Assembly (NCBI RefSeq): GCF_900403705.1
Contig: NZ_OUNR01000001.1
Location: forward strand, 372,001-436,000
Direction: 5' to 3'
Source: Nitrospira lenta
GTDB lineage: Bacteria > Nitrospirota > Nitrospiria > Nitrospirales > Nitrospiraceae
DNA: 64,000 nucleotides
The position numbers and the translations under genes were made by a program. Below the pieces are notes generated by a model. It was not told the origin of the DNA and did no database searches. It was given only the letters and a program-made list of their open reading frames with translations. This document shows, in pieces, positions 8,910-19,666 of the stretch. Every line of letters begins with the position of its first letter. Within the stretch, counting starts at the first letter, position 1.

Positions 8910-9446
8910 TTACGCGCCAGGAGTCTGCACCGAGGGAGCCTGCGGCACCGCCGGCGGAACATCCTGCTTTTCAAACATGAAGTAGATGACCAGGAAGATC
9001 ACTCCGACCGTGATCGCAGAATCCGCAACGTTGAATGCCGGCCAGTGATAGTTGTCGATATACACATCCAGGAAATCGATGACCTCCCCGAACCGTAGCC
9101 GGTCGATGAGATTGCCGACCGCGCCGCCGAGAATCGCCGACACGCTCAACCGGCCCATCCAATCCCGCTCAGGCATACGGTAGAGAATCGTACCGAGCAA
9201 CACCAGCGCAAAAATCGACGTGAGCCCGAAGAAGACCATCCGAAACGCATTGCTGCTCCCGGCCAGTAACCCGAACGCGGCGCCCGGATTGCGGATATAG
9301 GTCAGGCTGAACAGATTGGGAATAATCGGGATGGACTCGTGCAGCCGCATGGTTTGCACGATGTGCAATTTCGACAACTGATCGGTCACGATCACGCCGC
9401 CCGTCAGCGAAGCCAGAACCAGATTGCGCAACGTTGCACCGCTCAA
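8910..9446 (-). CDS. lspA: lipoprotein signal peptidase (signal peptidase II)
   Basis: Aspartic protease that cleaves lipoprotein signal peptides in the inner membrane. Motifs [17 protein letters not shown], the catalytic [14 protein letters not shown] and [12 protein letters not shown] are all visible, with four predicted membrane helices. The proposed start is TTG at 9446. It overlaps the ileS TGA, lies 7 bp after GGAGG, and gives 178 residues, the family norm. The frame is open to 9533 but the extra residues are antisense-like and basic. ileS-lspA order is a common conserved pair. Confidence 0.93.
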   Translation of the reverse strand: MSGATLRNLVLASLTGGVIVTDQLSKLHIVQTMRLHESIPIIPNLFSLTYIRNPGAAFGLLAGSSNAFRMVFFGLTSIFALVLLGTILYRMPERDWMGRLSVSAILGGAVGNLIDRLRFGEVIDFLDVYIDNYHWPAFNVADSAITVGVIFLVIYFMFEKQDVPPAVPQAPSVQTPGA

Positions 9447-12256
9447 CGGATGGCCTCCAGACACCGGTCGCACAACGTCGGATGTTCCGCATCGGCGCCG
9501 ACCGCCTCGCGATAGTTCCAACAGCGCTCGCATTTGGCGGCCGACGACTTCGTCACCGCTATCTGAATCCCCGTCTGCCCGGCAGCACTTCGGGAAAGCG
9601 TCACTTTTGAGACGATGAAGATCGTCCCGAGATCTTTCTCGTAAGGGGCCAAGAACTGATAGGCCGTGGCGTCCGCCTCGAGCTGAACATGCGCTTCGAG
9701 CGACGATCCGATCACCTTGTCGCGGCGGCTCGTCTCAAGCATCCCCTGCACCTGGCTGCGATACTCCAACAAGGTCTCCCAGCGTGCCGCCAACTCCGCA
9801 TTGCGCCACGACGGATCGACCTCCGGGAATGAGGCCAAATGCACACTCTGCGCGCCGAGCCCTCCGGGGACCTGCGCAGACACCACCCGCCAGATCTCCT
9901 CCGCCGTGAAGCTCAGGATCGGCGCCATGAGTTTCGTCATCGCCATTACGATATCGAACAGCACGGTCTGCGATCCGCGGCGCAGCGGAGAATCGGTCCG
10001 GAATGTATAGAGCCGGTCTTTCAGAATGTCGAGATAGACAGAGCTCAGATCCACCGAGCAAAAGTTATTGAGCGCGTGGAAAATCGTATGAAACTCAAAG
10101 TCGTCATAGGACTTCCGCACCCGTGGGATCAGCTCGCTCAGCCGATGCAGGGCCCACCGGTCCAACTCAGGCAACTGCTCGTAGGGGATGCGGTCTTTCG
10201 CCGGATCGAAGTCATACAGATTGCTCAACAGAAAACGGGAAGTATTTCTGATCTTCCGATAGGCCTCGATGAGATGGGTCAGGATTTCAGGTGAAATTCT
10301 GAGATCATCGCGATAGTCCTGCGCCGACACCCACAGACGCAGAATCTCTGCACCGGATTGCTTGATGACATCCTGTGGCGCGACCACATTGCCCGCCGAC
10401 TTGGACATCTTCTTGCCCTGCCCATCAAGGACAAATCCGTGGGTCAGCACGGCCTTATACGGGGCTCGATGATCGGTCGTCACTCCGGTCAATAACGCAC
10501 TATGGAACCAGCCGCGATGCTGGTCGGACCCTTCGAGGTAGAGATCGGCCGGCCACCACTTTCTGGGCTTGAGCACAGCGGCAAAGCTCACGCCGGATTC
10601 AAACCAGACGTCGAGAATGTCCCGCTCTTTTTCAAACACAGTCCCGCCGCACGTGGCACAAGCAGTCCCGGCAGGGAGCAGTTCCGCGGCGGATCGCTCG
10701 AACCAAACATCCGCGCCCTTCGACTCCATGAGATCGGCGACGTGATCGATAATCTTCGGATCGGCCAACACCGTGCGGCACGCCACACAGGTAAAACCGG
10801 GAATCGGCACGCCCCACACGCGCTGGCGCGAGAGACACCAGTCCGGCCGGTTTTGGATCATGCCGTTGATCCGATCGCGGCCATAGGCCGGAATCCACCG
10901 AACCCGCTCGATCTCCGCCAAGGCTTCCTTGCGGAGATCGTTCGTCTCCATCGACACAAACCACTGTTCAGTGGCCCGGAAAATGACCGGACTCTTACAG
11001 CGCCAGCAATGCGGATAGGAATGATTGAGCGAGCCATGCCCCAGCAGCCGCCCATTGGCCTGAAGGAATTCCACAATTTTCGGATTGGCCTTGAACACAT
11101 GCTGTCCGGCGAATTCTTTGACCACATCCGTAAACCGCCCGCCGTTATCGACCGGGGCCAGGATTTCCAGCTTCTCGCCGACCGACGCGCTCGCATTGTG
11201 GTTGAGGACCAGAATATAGTCCTCCATCCCGTGGCCCGGCGCGATATGCACGCAGCCGGTTCCCTGATCCAGCGTCACAAAGTCGCCGAGCAGAATCGGA
11301 GACAACCCGGTCGACAGCGACCGTTGCGTTTCCAATCCTTCGAAACCCTCTCCGCCCTTCTTCACGCCGATGACGCGATAGTCTTCGAGCTTGCACTCCT
11401 TTGCGACGCTCGCTAAGAGCTTCTCGGCGACGATCAGCAGTTCGTGGCCGACCTGGACAAAAGCATAGTCGAAATCGCGATGGAGGCAGACCGCTTGATT
11501 GGCCGGAAGCGTCCACGGCGTGGTGGTCCAGATGACGACCGACACCGACGTGATGCCGTCGGGAAATGCGACGCCGGGGAATGTGGCGCTGAGCACCGAC
11601 GGCGATGTCACGATCGGAAATTTCACATACACCCACGGCGAGGTGTGGTTGTCGTACTCGACTTCCGCTTCCGCCAAGGCGGTTTGATCCTGCGTGCACC
11701 ACAACACCGGCTTGAGGCCTTTATAGACCCCGCCACGCTCGACAAACTTCCCGAACTCGCGCACGATCGATGCTTCATACGCCGACGTCATCGTGCGATA
11801 GGGCTGCTGCCACTCGCCCAAGACTCCGAGCCGCTGAAATTCCTCACGCTGAATCGCGACGTACTTCTCGGCATAATCGCGGCAGAGTTTGCGAATGGCC
11901 AGCGTATCCAACTCTTTTTTCTTGTCGCCCAACTCCTTCATGACCTGATGCTCGATCGGCAAGCCGTGACAGTCCCACCCCGGCACATAGGGAGCCTGGA
12001 AGCCCGCCATCGTCTTGGACTTCACGATGATGTCTTTGAGAATCTTGTTCAGCGCATGGCCGATGTGAATGCGCCCGTTCGCATAGGGAGGGCCATCGTG
12101 CAATACGTAACGCGGGCGCCCCTGGCCGGCCGCCTGGATCTGCTCGTAGAGCTTCTCCTGCGCCCACCAGGCCAGCATCTCCGGCTCCCGCTGCGGCAAA
12201 TTCGCCTTCATCGGGAAATCAGTCTTCGGCAGATTCAGTGTGGCTTTATAATCCAT
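9443..12256 (-). CDS. ileS: isoleucyl-tRNA synthetase
   Basis: Class I aminoacyl-tRNA synthetase, 937 residues, normal for the bacterial type. Visible motifs are the HIGH-like [13 protein letters not shown], the KMSKS loop [12 protein letters not shown] and the C-terminal zinc site CERCW with LCDRC. The ATG at 12256 ([20 protein letters not shown]) matches the usual N-terminus; the frame is open 30 bp further up without similarity. It is followed by overlapping lspA. Confidence 0.97.
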   Translation of the reverse strand: MDYKATLNLPKTDFPMKANLPQREPEMLAWWAQEKLYEQIQAAGQGRPRYVLHDGPPYANGRIHIGHALNKILKDIIVKSKTMAGFQAPYVPGWDCHGLPIEHQVMKELGDKKKELDTLAIRKLCRDYAEKYVAIQREEFQRLGVLGEWQQPYRTMTSAYEASIVREFGKFVERGGVYKGLKPVLWCTQDQTALAEAEVEYDNHTSPWVYVKFPIVTSPSVLSATFPGVAFPDGITSVSVVIWTTTPWTLPANQAVCLHRDFDYAFVQVGHELLIVAEKLLASVAKECKLEDYRVIGVKKGGEGFEGLETQRSLSTGLSPILLGDFVTLDQGTGCVHIAPGHGMEDYILVLNHNASASVGEKLEILAPVDNGGRFTDVVKEFAGQHVFKANPKIVEFLQANGRLLGHGSLNHSYPHCWRCKSPVIFRATEQWFVSMETNDLRKEALAEIERVRWIPAYGRDRINGMIQNRPDWCLSRQRVWGVPIPGFTCVACRTVLADPKIIDHVADLMESKGADVWFERSAAELLPAGTACATCGGTVFEKERDILDVWFESGVSFAAVLKPRKWWPADLYLEGSDQHRGWFHSALLTGVTTDHRAPYKAVLTHGFVLDGQGKKMSKSAGNVVAPQDVIKQSGAEILRLWVSAQDYRDDLRISPEILTHLIEAYRKIRNTSRFLLSNLYDFDPAKDRIPYEQLPELDRWALHRLSELIPRVRKSYDDFEFHTIFHALNNFCSVDLSSVYLDILKDRLYTFRTDSPLRRGSQTVLFDIVMAMTKLMAPILSFTAEEIWRVVSAQVPGGLGAQSVHLASFPEVDPSWRNAELAARWETLLEYRSQVQGMLETSRRDKVIGSSLEAHVQLEADATAYQFLAPYEKDLGTIFIVSKVTLSRSAAGQTGIQIAVTKSSAAKCERCWNYREAVGADAEHPTLCDRCLEAIR

Positions 12257-12338
12257 AGCAATAGAGCAGACGCCAGGTCGTTCCAAGTGAATTGACGGGT
12301 GAATATACCGGAAGGAAGGGGGATGGTACCAGTGCTAA

Positions 12339-13442
12339 CTAGCTGACGGACATCATGCGGTCGAGTGCGATCTTCGCCCAGCGCTTGTCTTCGTCGGGCA
12401 CCACGATGTGATTCACAACATGGCCGTCAGCGAGGTTTTCCATGGCCCAGCAAAGATGCGCGCCATCGATGCGGAACATAGTGGCGCATTGGCAGACGGT
12501 GGAAGAGAGGAAGAACACCTTCTTATCGGTCAGATCGCGCTTCAAGCGGTTCACCAGATTCAACTCTGTGCCTACCGCCCAGGCGGTGCCGGCCGGCGCC
12601 GCCGTCACCGTCTTGATGATGAACTCGGTCGATCCCGAGAGATCCGCCTTGTTCACCACATCTTCGTGGCATTCCGGGTGGACGATCACCTTGCCGTCAG
12701 GAAATTGCTTCCGGAAATTGTCGATATGGACCGGCTGAAACATCTGGTGCACGCTACAATGGCCCTTCCAGAGAATCAGCTTGGCCCGCTGAATGGCTTC
12801 TCGCGTATTGCCGCCGTTGGGTTGAAACGGATCCCACACGATCATCTGTTCGCGCGGCAGCCCCATCTTGTTGGCCGTGTTGCGGCCTAAATGCTCGTCG
12901 GGAAAAAAGAGAATCTTCTCGCGTCTGGCCCAGCTCCACTCAATGACCGCTCTCGCATTAGATGAGGTGCACGTAATCCCGCCATGCTCACCGCAAAAAG
13001 CTTTGAGAACCGCAGCGGAGTTCACATAGACCGCCGGCATCACCGTCTCTTCCACCGGCAAGATGCGCCCCAACGTCTCCCAACATTGATCGACCTGTTC
13101 GATCGCCGCCATATCCGCCATGGAGCAACCGGCAGCCATGTCAGGGAGAATCACCGTTTGTTGCGACCTGCTCAGGATATCCGCGGTCTCCGCCATAAAA
13201 TGAACGCCGCAGAACACGATATAGGGCCGCTCGGAACGCTCCGCTGCCAGCTTCGACAGCAACAACGAGTCGCCGCGAAAGTCCGCATGCTCAATGACTT
13301 CGTCCCGTTGGTAGTTATGCCCCAGGATCATAACCCGATCACCCAAGGCGCGCTTCGCCTCAGCTGTTCGGCGAAAGAGTTCCTCGGACGAAATCCCTTG
13401 GTAGTCAGTGATGGATCTGGGTACGGTTATCGTCGCCTTCAC
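12339..13442 (-). CDS. nadA: quinolinate synthase NadA
   Basis: Makes quinolinate from iminoaspartate and dihydroxyacetone phosphate for NAD synthesis, using a [4Fe-4S] cluster held by three cysteines. Family blocks seen: VMILGHNYQRDEV, FCGVHFMAETADIL, DMAAGCSMADMA, GGITCTSSNA, HPECHEDVV and STVCQCATMF. Likely cluster ligands are the cysteines in AAGC, HPEC and near the C-terminus. Two in-frame GTG codons (13448 and 13442) precede the conserved part; 13442 is better placed after GAGG. About 367 residues. Confidence 0.94.
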   Translation of the reverse strand: MKATITVPRSITDYQGISSEELFRRTAEAKRALGDRVMILGHNYQRDEVIEHADFRGDSLLLSKLAAERSERPYIVFCGVHFMAETADILSRSQQTVILPDMAAGCSMADMAAIEQVDQCWETLGRILPVEETVMPAVYVNSAAVLKAFCGEHGGITCTSSNARAVIEWSWARREKILFFPDEHLGRNTANKMGLPREQMIVWDPFQPNGGNTREAIQRAKLILWKGHCSVHQMFQPVHIDNFRKQFPDGKVIVHPECHEDVVNKADLSGSTEFIIKTVTAAPAGTAWAVGTELNLVNRLKRDLTDKKVFFLSSTVCQCATMFRIDGAHLCWAMENLADGHVVNHIVVPDEDKRWAKIALDRMMSVS

Positions 13443-13587
13443 ACACACCTCAGCAATAATCCAAGAGACTGGATTCTACGTTAGCCCCATCTCACAATCA
13501 ACGAACCGGCTTCGTGAAGAAGGCCTAGCGGCTCGGTAGGCCTATTAGCCCGTTGACAACGACCGGGGCCGAGCATACGATCTTTCT

Positions 13588-13676
13588 CATAGCTAGGGGG
13601 GCCATCAGGCTGAGAGTCCGAATGATCGGACGACCCTCACAACCTGACCTGGGTAATACCAGCGTAGGGAAGCGGA
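13588..13676 (+). promoter_or_regulatory. TPP riboswitch (THI element)
   Basis: The leader contains the conserved TPP aptamer pieces in order: GGGGGGCC, CAGGCTGAGAGT, the variable P3 hairpin, ACCCTCACAACCTGACCTGGGTAATACC in two blocks, and GCGTAGGGAAGC. It precedes thiC by about 110 bp and an intrinsic terminator stands between, so TPP binding probably favours early termination. Confidence 0.95.
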
Positions 13677-13707
13677 CACGTCGCCGGACCACCGGGACGA
13701 CTTTCAG

Positions 13708-13739
13708 CCGCACCCCTCCTGTCAGGTGCGGTTTTTTTT
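13708..13739 (+). terminator. riboswitch-controlled intrinsic terminator
   Basis: Stem CCGCACC (13708-13714) with GGTGCGG (13725-13731), then eight T residues (13732-13739). Its place between the TPP aptamer and thiC makes it the expression platform. Confidence 0.9.
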
Positions 13740-13761
13740 GCATCACATGCTCCGCCCATAA

Positions 13762-15690
<1,929 letters not shown>

Positions 15691-15697
15691 AACGCGA

Positions 15698-15818
15698 GGA
15701 TGCTCAAAACGGTCATCCTGCAAGGCGTGAGGCGAATCGAAACCGGAGGCGTACCCTCAGGGGTACGTTGAGGATTTCGATGGGCCGAGAACGCAGCTGG
15801 GGATCGTTTTCAGCATCC
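15698..15818. repeat. structured dispersed repeat, copy 1
   Basis: A 121-bp element with imperfect terminal inverted repeats (GGATGCTCAAAACG at the left; complement of CGTTTTCAGCATCC at the right), an inner hairpin GTACCC-TCAG-GGGTAC and a shared block GTTGAGGATTT...CGAGAACGCAGCTGGGGA. Copy 2 lies at 16665-16787 in the same orientation. It fills the thiC-thi4 gap. Likely a REP/MITE-like intergenic element. Confidence 0.8.
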
Positions 15819-15837
15819 GTTGAACGGAGAAATAGCT

Positions 15838-16638
15838 ATGAGTAAACCGCAACCAGCCCCATTACGAGAACGAGATATTACCCGGCAGATCGCGCGGGAA
15901 TATTATAAAGAGTTCGATTCACTCATCGAGAGCGACGTCATCATCGTCGGCGCCGGGCCCTCCGGTCTGATTTGCGCCCACGACCTGGCGAAGATGGGCT
16001 TCCGTACCCTCGTGGTTGAACAGAGCCTCGCACTCGGCGGCGGCTTCTGGCATGGCGGCTATCTGATGAACAAGGCCACCATCTGCGAGCCGGCCAATGA
16101 AATTCTTGAAGAGATCGGCGTGCCTTGCAAGAAGATCAACGAGTGCGAAGGGATGTACATGGTCGATCCCCCGCATGCGACGGGCGCGCTCGTCGCCGCC
16201 GCCTACCGGGGCGGGGCGAAGGTGTTGAACCTCACCCGGGTGGTTGATTTGATCTTGAGAAAAGACGGCATTCTCGAAGGCATCGTGGTGAACAACACCA
16301 CCGCCGAGATGGCCGGTCACGACTTCATCCACGTCGATCCCATCGCGCTGGAGGGTAAGATCGTGGTCGATGCCACCGGGCACGATGCCATCGTCGTCGA
16401 CCTGCTCCACAAACGCGGCCTCTACAAGGCCGTACCGGGCAACGGCGCCATGTGGGTTTCACGATCCGAGCAGGAAGTGATGGACCGGACCGGCGAAGTC
16501 TATCCGAACTGCTTCGTCATCGGACTCGCCGTCGCCGCCGTGTACGGCACCCCGCGCATGGGCCCAGCCTTCGGCTCGATGCTGCTCTCAGGACGCTACG
16601 GAGCGGAACTGATTAAGAAGAAACTCAAACCGGAATAG
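15838..16638 (+). CDS. thi4: Thi4-type thiazole synthase (sulfide-dependent type)
   Basis: Makes the ADP-thiazole precursor of thiamine from NAD, glycine and sulfur. The N-terminal Rossmann site is VIIVGAGPSGLICAHDL, followed by GGGFWHGGYLMNK; the C-terminus has RMGPAFGSMLLSG. In yeast Thi4 the sulfur donor cysteine sits in a CMDP sequence; here the aligned residue is His165 in FIHVDPIAL, as in archaeal enzymes that use free sulfide and turn over repeatedly. That assignment comes from motif comparison. ATG 15838 follows CGGAG and gives 266 residues. Pairs with thiC upstream. Confidence 0.92.
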   Translation: MSKPQPAPLRERDITRQIAREYYKEFDSLIESDVIIVGAGPSGLICAHDLAKMGFRTLVVEQSLALGGGFWHGGYLMNKATICEPANEILEEIGVPCKKINECEGMYMVDPPHATGALVAAAYRGGAKVLNLTRVVDLILRKDGILEGIVVNNTTAEMAGHDFIHVDPIALEGKIVVDATGHDAIVVDLLHKRGLYKAVPGNGAMWVSRSEQEVMDRTGEVYPNCFVIGLAVAAVYGTPRMGPAFGSMLLSGRYGAELIKKKLKPE

Positions 16639-16664
16639 ACAGGGGAGAAATCCCTACCCCCTCA

Positions 16665-16787
16665 CAGGCTGATCAAACAGGTCAGCCGGCGAGGCCGCAG
16701 AGAGGGCGAACCCGCAGGCGTACTTCTCAGTACGTTGAGGAGTTTGCACGAACGAGAACGAAGCTGGGGACCTTTTTCATCAGCCTG
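16665..16787. repeat. structured dispersed repeat, copy 2
   Basis: A 123-bp relative of copy 1. The core (GGCGTAC, CTCAG, GTACGTTGAGGA, CGAGAACGAAGCTGGGGA) is shared, but the ends differ: CAGGCTGATCAAACAGGTC at the left pairs with the complement of GGACCTTTTTCATCAGCCTG at the right. Pairing is kept although sequence has changed. It ends 6 bp before the TPR gene start. Confidence 0.8.
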
Positions 16788-16793
16788 ACCACC

Positions 16794-17309
16794 ATGGATG
16801 TACAAGATTTTTTAGAGCAAGGCCAAGGCCGTGAAGAGGACAAGCGCGAAGCCTGGCACCTCTTTCAGCAGGCCTATGAACGCCAGATGAAGGGCGACCT
16901 GGAAGAGGCCGTCAATCTCTACAAGAAATCGCTGACCGTGCATCCCACAGCTGAAGCCTACACCTTTCTCGGTTGGACCTACAGTTTCATGGGACGGCTG
17001 GATGACGCCATCGAGGAATGCCATAACGCCATCGCACAGGACCCCGACTTCGGCAACCCCTACAATGACATCGGCGCCTATCTGATCGAAAAAGGCGACT
17101 TCGACGAAGCGATTGTCTGGTTTCAGAAAGCCATGCAGGCCAGGCGTTATGAAAGTCCGGCCTTCCCGCACCTGAACATCGGCCGGGTCTACGAGAAAAA
17201 AGGCCGTTGGACCGAGGCGATCGAGGCCTACAAGAAAGCGCTCACGCTCAACCCCAACTATGCGCTCGCGAAAAAATCGCTGGGGCGGCTGATCAGTTCC
17301 TTAAATTAG
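16794..17309 (+). CDS. tetratricopeptide repeat protein
   Basis: A 171-residue soluble protein with three to four TPR units, e.g. GDLEEAVNLYKKSLTVHPTA, GRLDDAIEECHNAIAQDPDF and WTEAIEAYKKALTLNPNY. TPRs bind partner proteins; no catalytic domain is present and no signal peptide is seen. It is followed after 6 bp by a receiver-like gene and then ygfZ, and the three are probably one transcript. The partner is unknown. Confidence 0.88.
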   Translation: MDVQDFLEQGQGREEDKREAWHLFQQAYERQMKGDLEEAVNLYKKSLTVHPTAEAYTFLGWTYSFMGRLDDAIEECHNAIAQDPDFGNPYNDIGAYLIEKGDFDEAIVWFQKAMQARRYESPAFPHLNIGRVYEKKGRWTEAIEAYKKALTLNPNYALAKKSLGRLISSLN

Positions 17310-17315
17310 GATTGC

Positions 17316-17699
17316 ATGGACCACACCGAACGCACCATCCTCGTCGCCGTGACCGATATCTTCTTCTACACGAAAGTCCGCGATGCTTTGCGCACCGGCG
17401 GCTACCGCATCGAGAAGGCCAGGGCTCAACAGGACATCGCAGAAAAAACGACTGCCACGGCGCCGACAGCCGTGATCCTGGATATGAACGACCTGATCAT
17501 CGATGCCTTTCAAGCCATCGAAACCCTGAAAGGCGATGCGCGGTCGAAGTCCATTCCCATTCTCGCCTATGCCAACCATGAAGAAGTCGATACCTGGAAC
17601 AGGGCCAAGGCACTGGGCGTCACAAAGATTGTCTCCCGCAACGAGTTCTCGGCCAGGACCAAGGATCTGGTCGATGAAGTACAGAAGGGCGCCCGATGA
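17316..17699 (+). CDS. single-domain receiver-like protein
   Basis: A 127-residue protein with the alternating beta/alpha pattern of response regulator receivers: RTILVAVTDIFFYTKVRDAL, then AVILDMNDLIIDAFQAIETL with an Asp in the phosphoacceptor position, and GVTKIVSRNEF near the end. The usual acidic pair after the first strand is weak (one Asp). There is no output domain. Such stand-alone receivers act by protein contact. Overlaps ygfZ by 4 bp. Confidence 0.72.
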   Translation: MDHTERTILVAVTDIFFYTKVRDALRTGGYRIEKARAQQDIAEKTTATAPTAVILDMNDLIIDAFQAIETLKGDARSKSIPILAYANHEEVDTWNRAKALGVTKIVSRNEFSARTKDLVDEVQKGAR

Positions 17700-18787
17700 A
17701 ACAATCCCGTCTGCACGCGCAACAGGTCCAACTCGGGGCGACGTTTGGAGAGGTCACCGGCTGGGAGGTGCCTGACCACTATGGAGACTGGCGCGCTGAG
17801 TATGACGCAGTCCGTCAGGCCGTCGGCCTTGCCGACCTTTCCCACCGCGGCAAAGTCAGGGTCACCGGCGACGATCGAGTGAAGTGGCTACAAAGCGTCA
17901 TCAGCAACGACCTCCTCCCCCTACAGCCCGGCCAGGGCCGCTACTCCAGCTTTCTGACGCACAAGGGGAAGATGCTCACCTACTTCCGCTGCTACGTGTT
18001 GACCGACGCCGTCATGCTCGAAGACGTCGGAGAAATCGGCGACGCGACGTATGCCGCGCTCAAGAAGTTTCTTCTCTATGGAACAAAAGCCAAGATGGAA
18101 AACTGTGCGGAGAGCTGGGGGTTGCTGCTCGTCAGCGGTCCCAAAGCCGCGCAGACCGTGAAATCCGCCTTCGGCGTCGATTGCAGCGACTTGCAGCCGA
18201 TCAATTTTGTGACCGCCCAGATCGGCGGACACCAGGCCCTGGTCATTCGAACAGAAGAAACCGGCGAAGTCGATCTGGAAATTCTGCTTCCCGCCGATGC
18301 GCTCGCCACGGCCTGGACCAGCCTTATGGAAACCGGTGCGCCGCTCGGCATCAAGCCGGTCGGCAGTCAGGCTCTCGAAGCCTTGCGCATGGAAGCCGGC
18401 ATTCCCAAAGCAGGATCTGAGCTGAACGAAGAGATCGTCCCGCCGGAAGCGAATCTCGAAGGCAAGGCGTTCAGCCTCACCAAAGGCTGCTATCCTGGAC
18501 AGGAAGTTGTCGCCAGGATGGACACCTACGGCAATGTGCGCCGAAAATTGACGGGGCTCGTAGTGGGCGATGGGACCATTCCTCCCAAAGGCGCCAAGCT
18601 GTTCAGCGGAGATCGCGAAGTAGGCTGGATCAGCAGCGCCACAGCATCACCGCAGCAGAACGGCATCATCGTGTTCGGATTTCCGCTACGCGATTTCAGT
18701 AAGGCAGGAACGATGTTATCGATCGAGGTCGAAGGCAGGAAACACGACGCGACGGTAGCGGATCTGCCCTTCTACCGCCGCGCCTAG
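17696..18787 (+). CDS. ygfZ: folate-binding protein YgfZ
   Basis: A 363-residue relative of the GcvT aminomethyltransferase fold. The YgfZ signature is present as TKGCYPGQEVVARMDTYG, including the key Cys. YgfZ helps maintain or repair certain Fe-S enzymes in a folate-dependent way. Start ATG overlaps the stop of the receiver gene. Closeness to thiC and nadA, both Fe-S enzymes, is consistent but not proof of a link. Confidence 0.93.
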   Translation: MKQSRLHAQQVQLGATFGEVTGWEVPDHYGDWRAEYDAVRQAVGLADLSHRGKVRVTGDDRVKWLQSVISNDLLPLQPGQGRYSSFLTHKGKMLTYFRCYVLTDAVMLEDVGEIGDATYAALKKFLLYGTKAKMENCAESWGLLLVSGPKAAQTVKSAFGVDCSDLQPINFVTAQIGGHQALVIRTEETGEVDLEILLPADALATAWTSLMETGAPLGIKPVGSQALEALRMEAGIPKAGSELNEEIVPPEANLEGKAFSLTKGCYPGQEVVARMDTYGNVRRKLTGLVVGDGTIPPKGAKLFSGDREVGWISSATASPQQNGIIVFGFPLRDFSKAGTMLSIEVEGRKHDATVADLPFYRRA

Positions 18788-18794
18788 CAGACAA

Positions 18795-19277
18795 TTACTT
18801 CTCTGGATTTCTCGCAGCCGAGACTGCCTTGGCAAAGGCCAACAGGCTCGCCCGCTCTGCGTCGTCCAACGCCAATAAGAGATGCGCTTCTTCGCCGTGC
18901 ATCAAACGCAGGCTCAGGAACGGCTCTTCCTTGCGCTTTTCCTTGTTGTCCCACATCGCATCGATCACCTGCACTTTATCCAACTGCCCGACCGACACCA
19001 CGTCGTACCGGAAGTAGGAATCGCCGATGACGATATCGAACACGACATTGCCGGCGGTGAGCAACACCAGATTGAACCGGCCCTGATCTTCGTACCCCTC
19101 CGGCAAAAACTTATTGATATGGAACAAGGCCACTTTGCGATCGCCCAGGGCGGCGCGGAACTTTTCTTTCAGCGCCTGATAGTCGATCTGTAACGCTTTT
19201 TCATCCGGGCTCGTTGCCGCTGCCGCCGCATCTTCCGCTCGCTGATAGATTTCATCTGCTGACATCAACCCTGCCAT
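18795..19277 (-). CDS. hypothetical protein, 160 residues
   Basis: Not recognised. The protein is soluble and acidic, with an N-terminal helical part (ADEIYQRAEDAAAAATSPDE) and a central region of beta strands (FNLVLLTAGNVVFDIVIGDSY, first 20 as seen) rather like a PH-like or small beta-barrel fold. No cysteines or enzyme motifs are visible. Ends convergently 5 bp from ygfZ. A GGGGAGA sequence lies upstream of the ATG, supporting a real gene. Confidence 0.7.
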   Translation of the reverse strand: MAGLMSADEIYQRAEDAAAAATSPDEKALQIDYQALKEKFRAALGDRKVALFHINKFLPEGYEDQGRFNLVLLTAGNVVFDIVIGDSYFRYDVVSVGQLDKVQVIDAMWDNKEKRKEEPFLSLRLMHGEEAHLLLALDDAERASLLAFAKAVSAARNPEK

Positions 19278-19316
19278 AACGTGATCTCCCCTCTATGTCG
19301 TGCTATCCGACGTGAT

Positions 19317-19574
19317 TTATAAAACTGCGTCCGCTATTTTCCGTGCCTTGATCGCCCGCACCACTCCGATGACCCCGAGCCCGGCCCAGGCAAACTCCAA
19401 CAGAATGAACCCCACCCGCTGATCCTCAATCGCCACCACGCCCAACAGCAGCGATCCGATGATGTTCAAGGCCAGGTAGCCTGCATCCAGTTCGCGCCAG
19501 ATCCCGCTTTGGATCAACGCATAGGCGGTCAGCACCATGAGCGCGCCGACAACCGACAACACCTGGAACAGCAT
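19317..19574 (-). CDS. small membrane protein, CBU_0592-like
   Basis: An 85-residue protein with three hydrophobic segments: FQVLSVVGALMVLTAYALIQ, LALNIIGSLLLGVVAI and GFILLEFAWAGLGVIGVVRA. The pattern, including GSLLL and a helix with LEFAW, fits the CBU_0592 family of small membrane proteins with unknown function. It stands alone on the minus strand. Confidence 0.72.
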   Translation of the reverse strand: MLFQVLSVVGALMVLTAYALIQSGIWRELDAGYLALNIIGSLLLGVVAIEDQRVGFILLEFAWAGLGVIGVVRAIKARKIADAVL

Positions 19575-19666
19575 AGTGGGGACGCTCCTGCATACCGGCT
19601 CGAATCGAGCTGGTACGGTAACTGGCCCGTGGTCGGGAATGCAAGAGGGATATTAACGCCGGCCAG

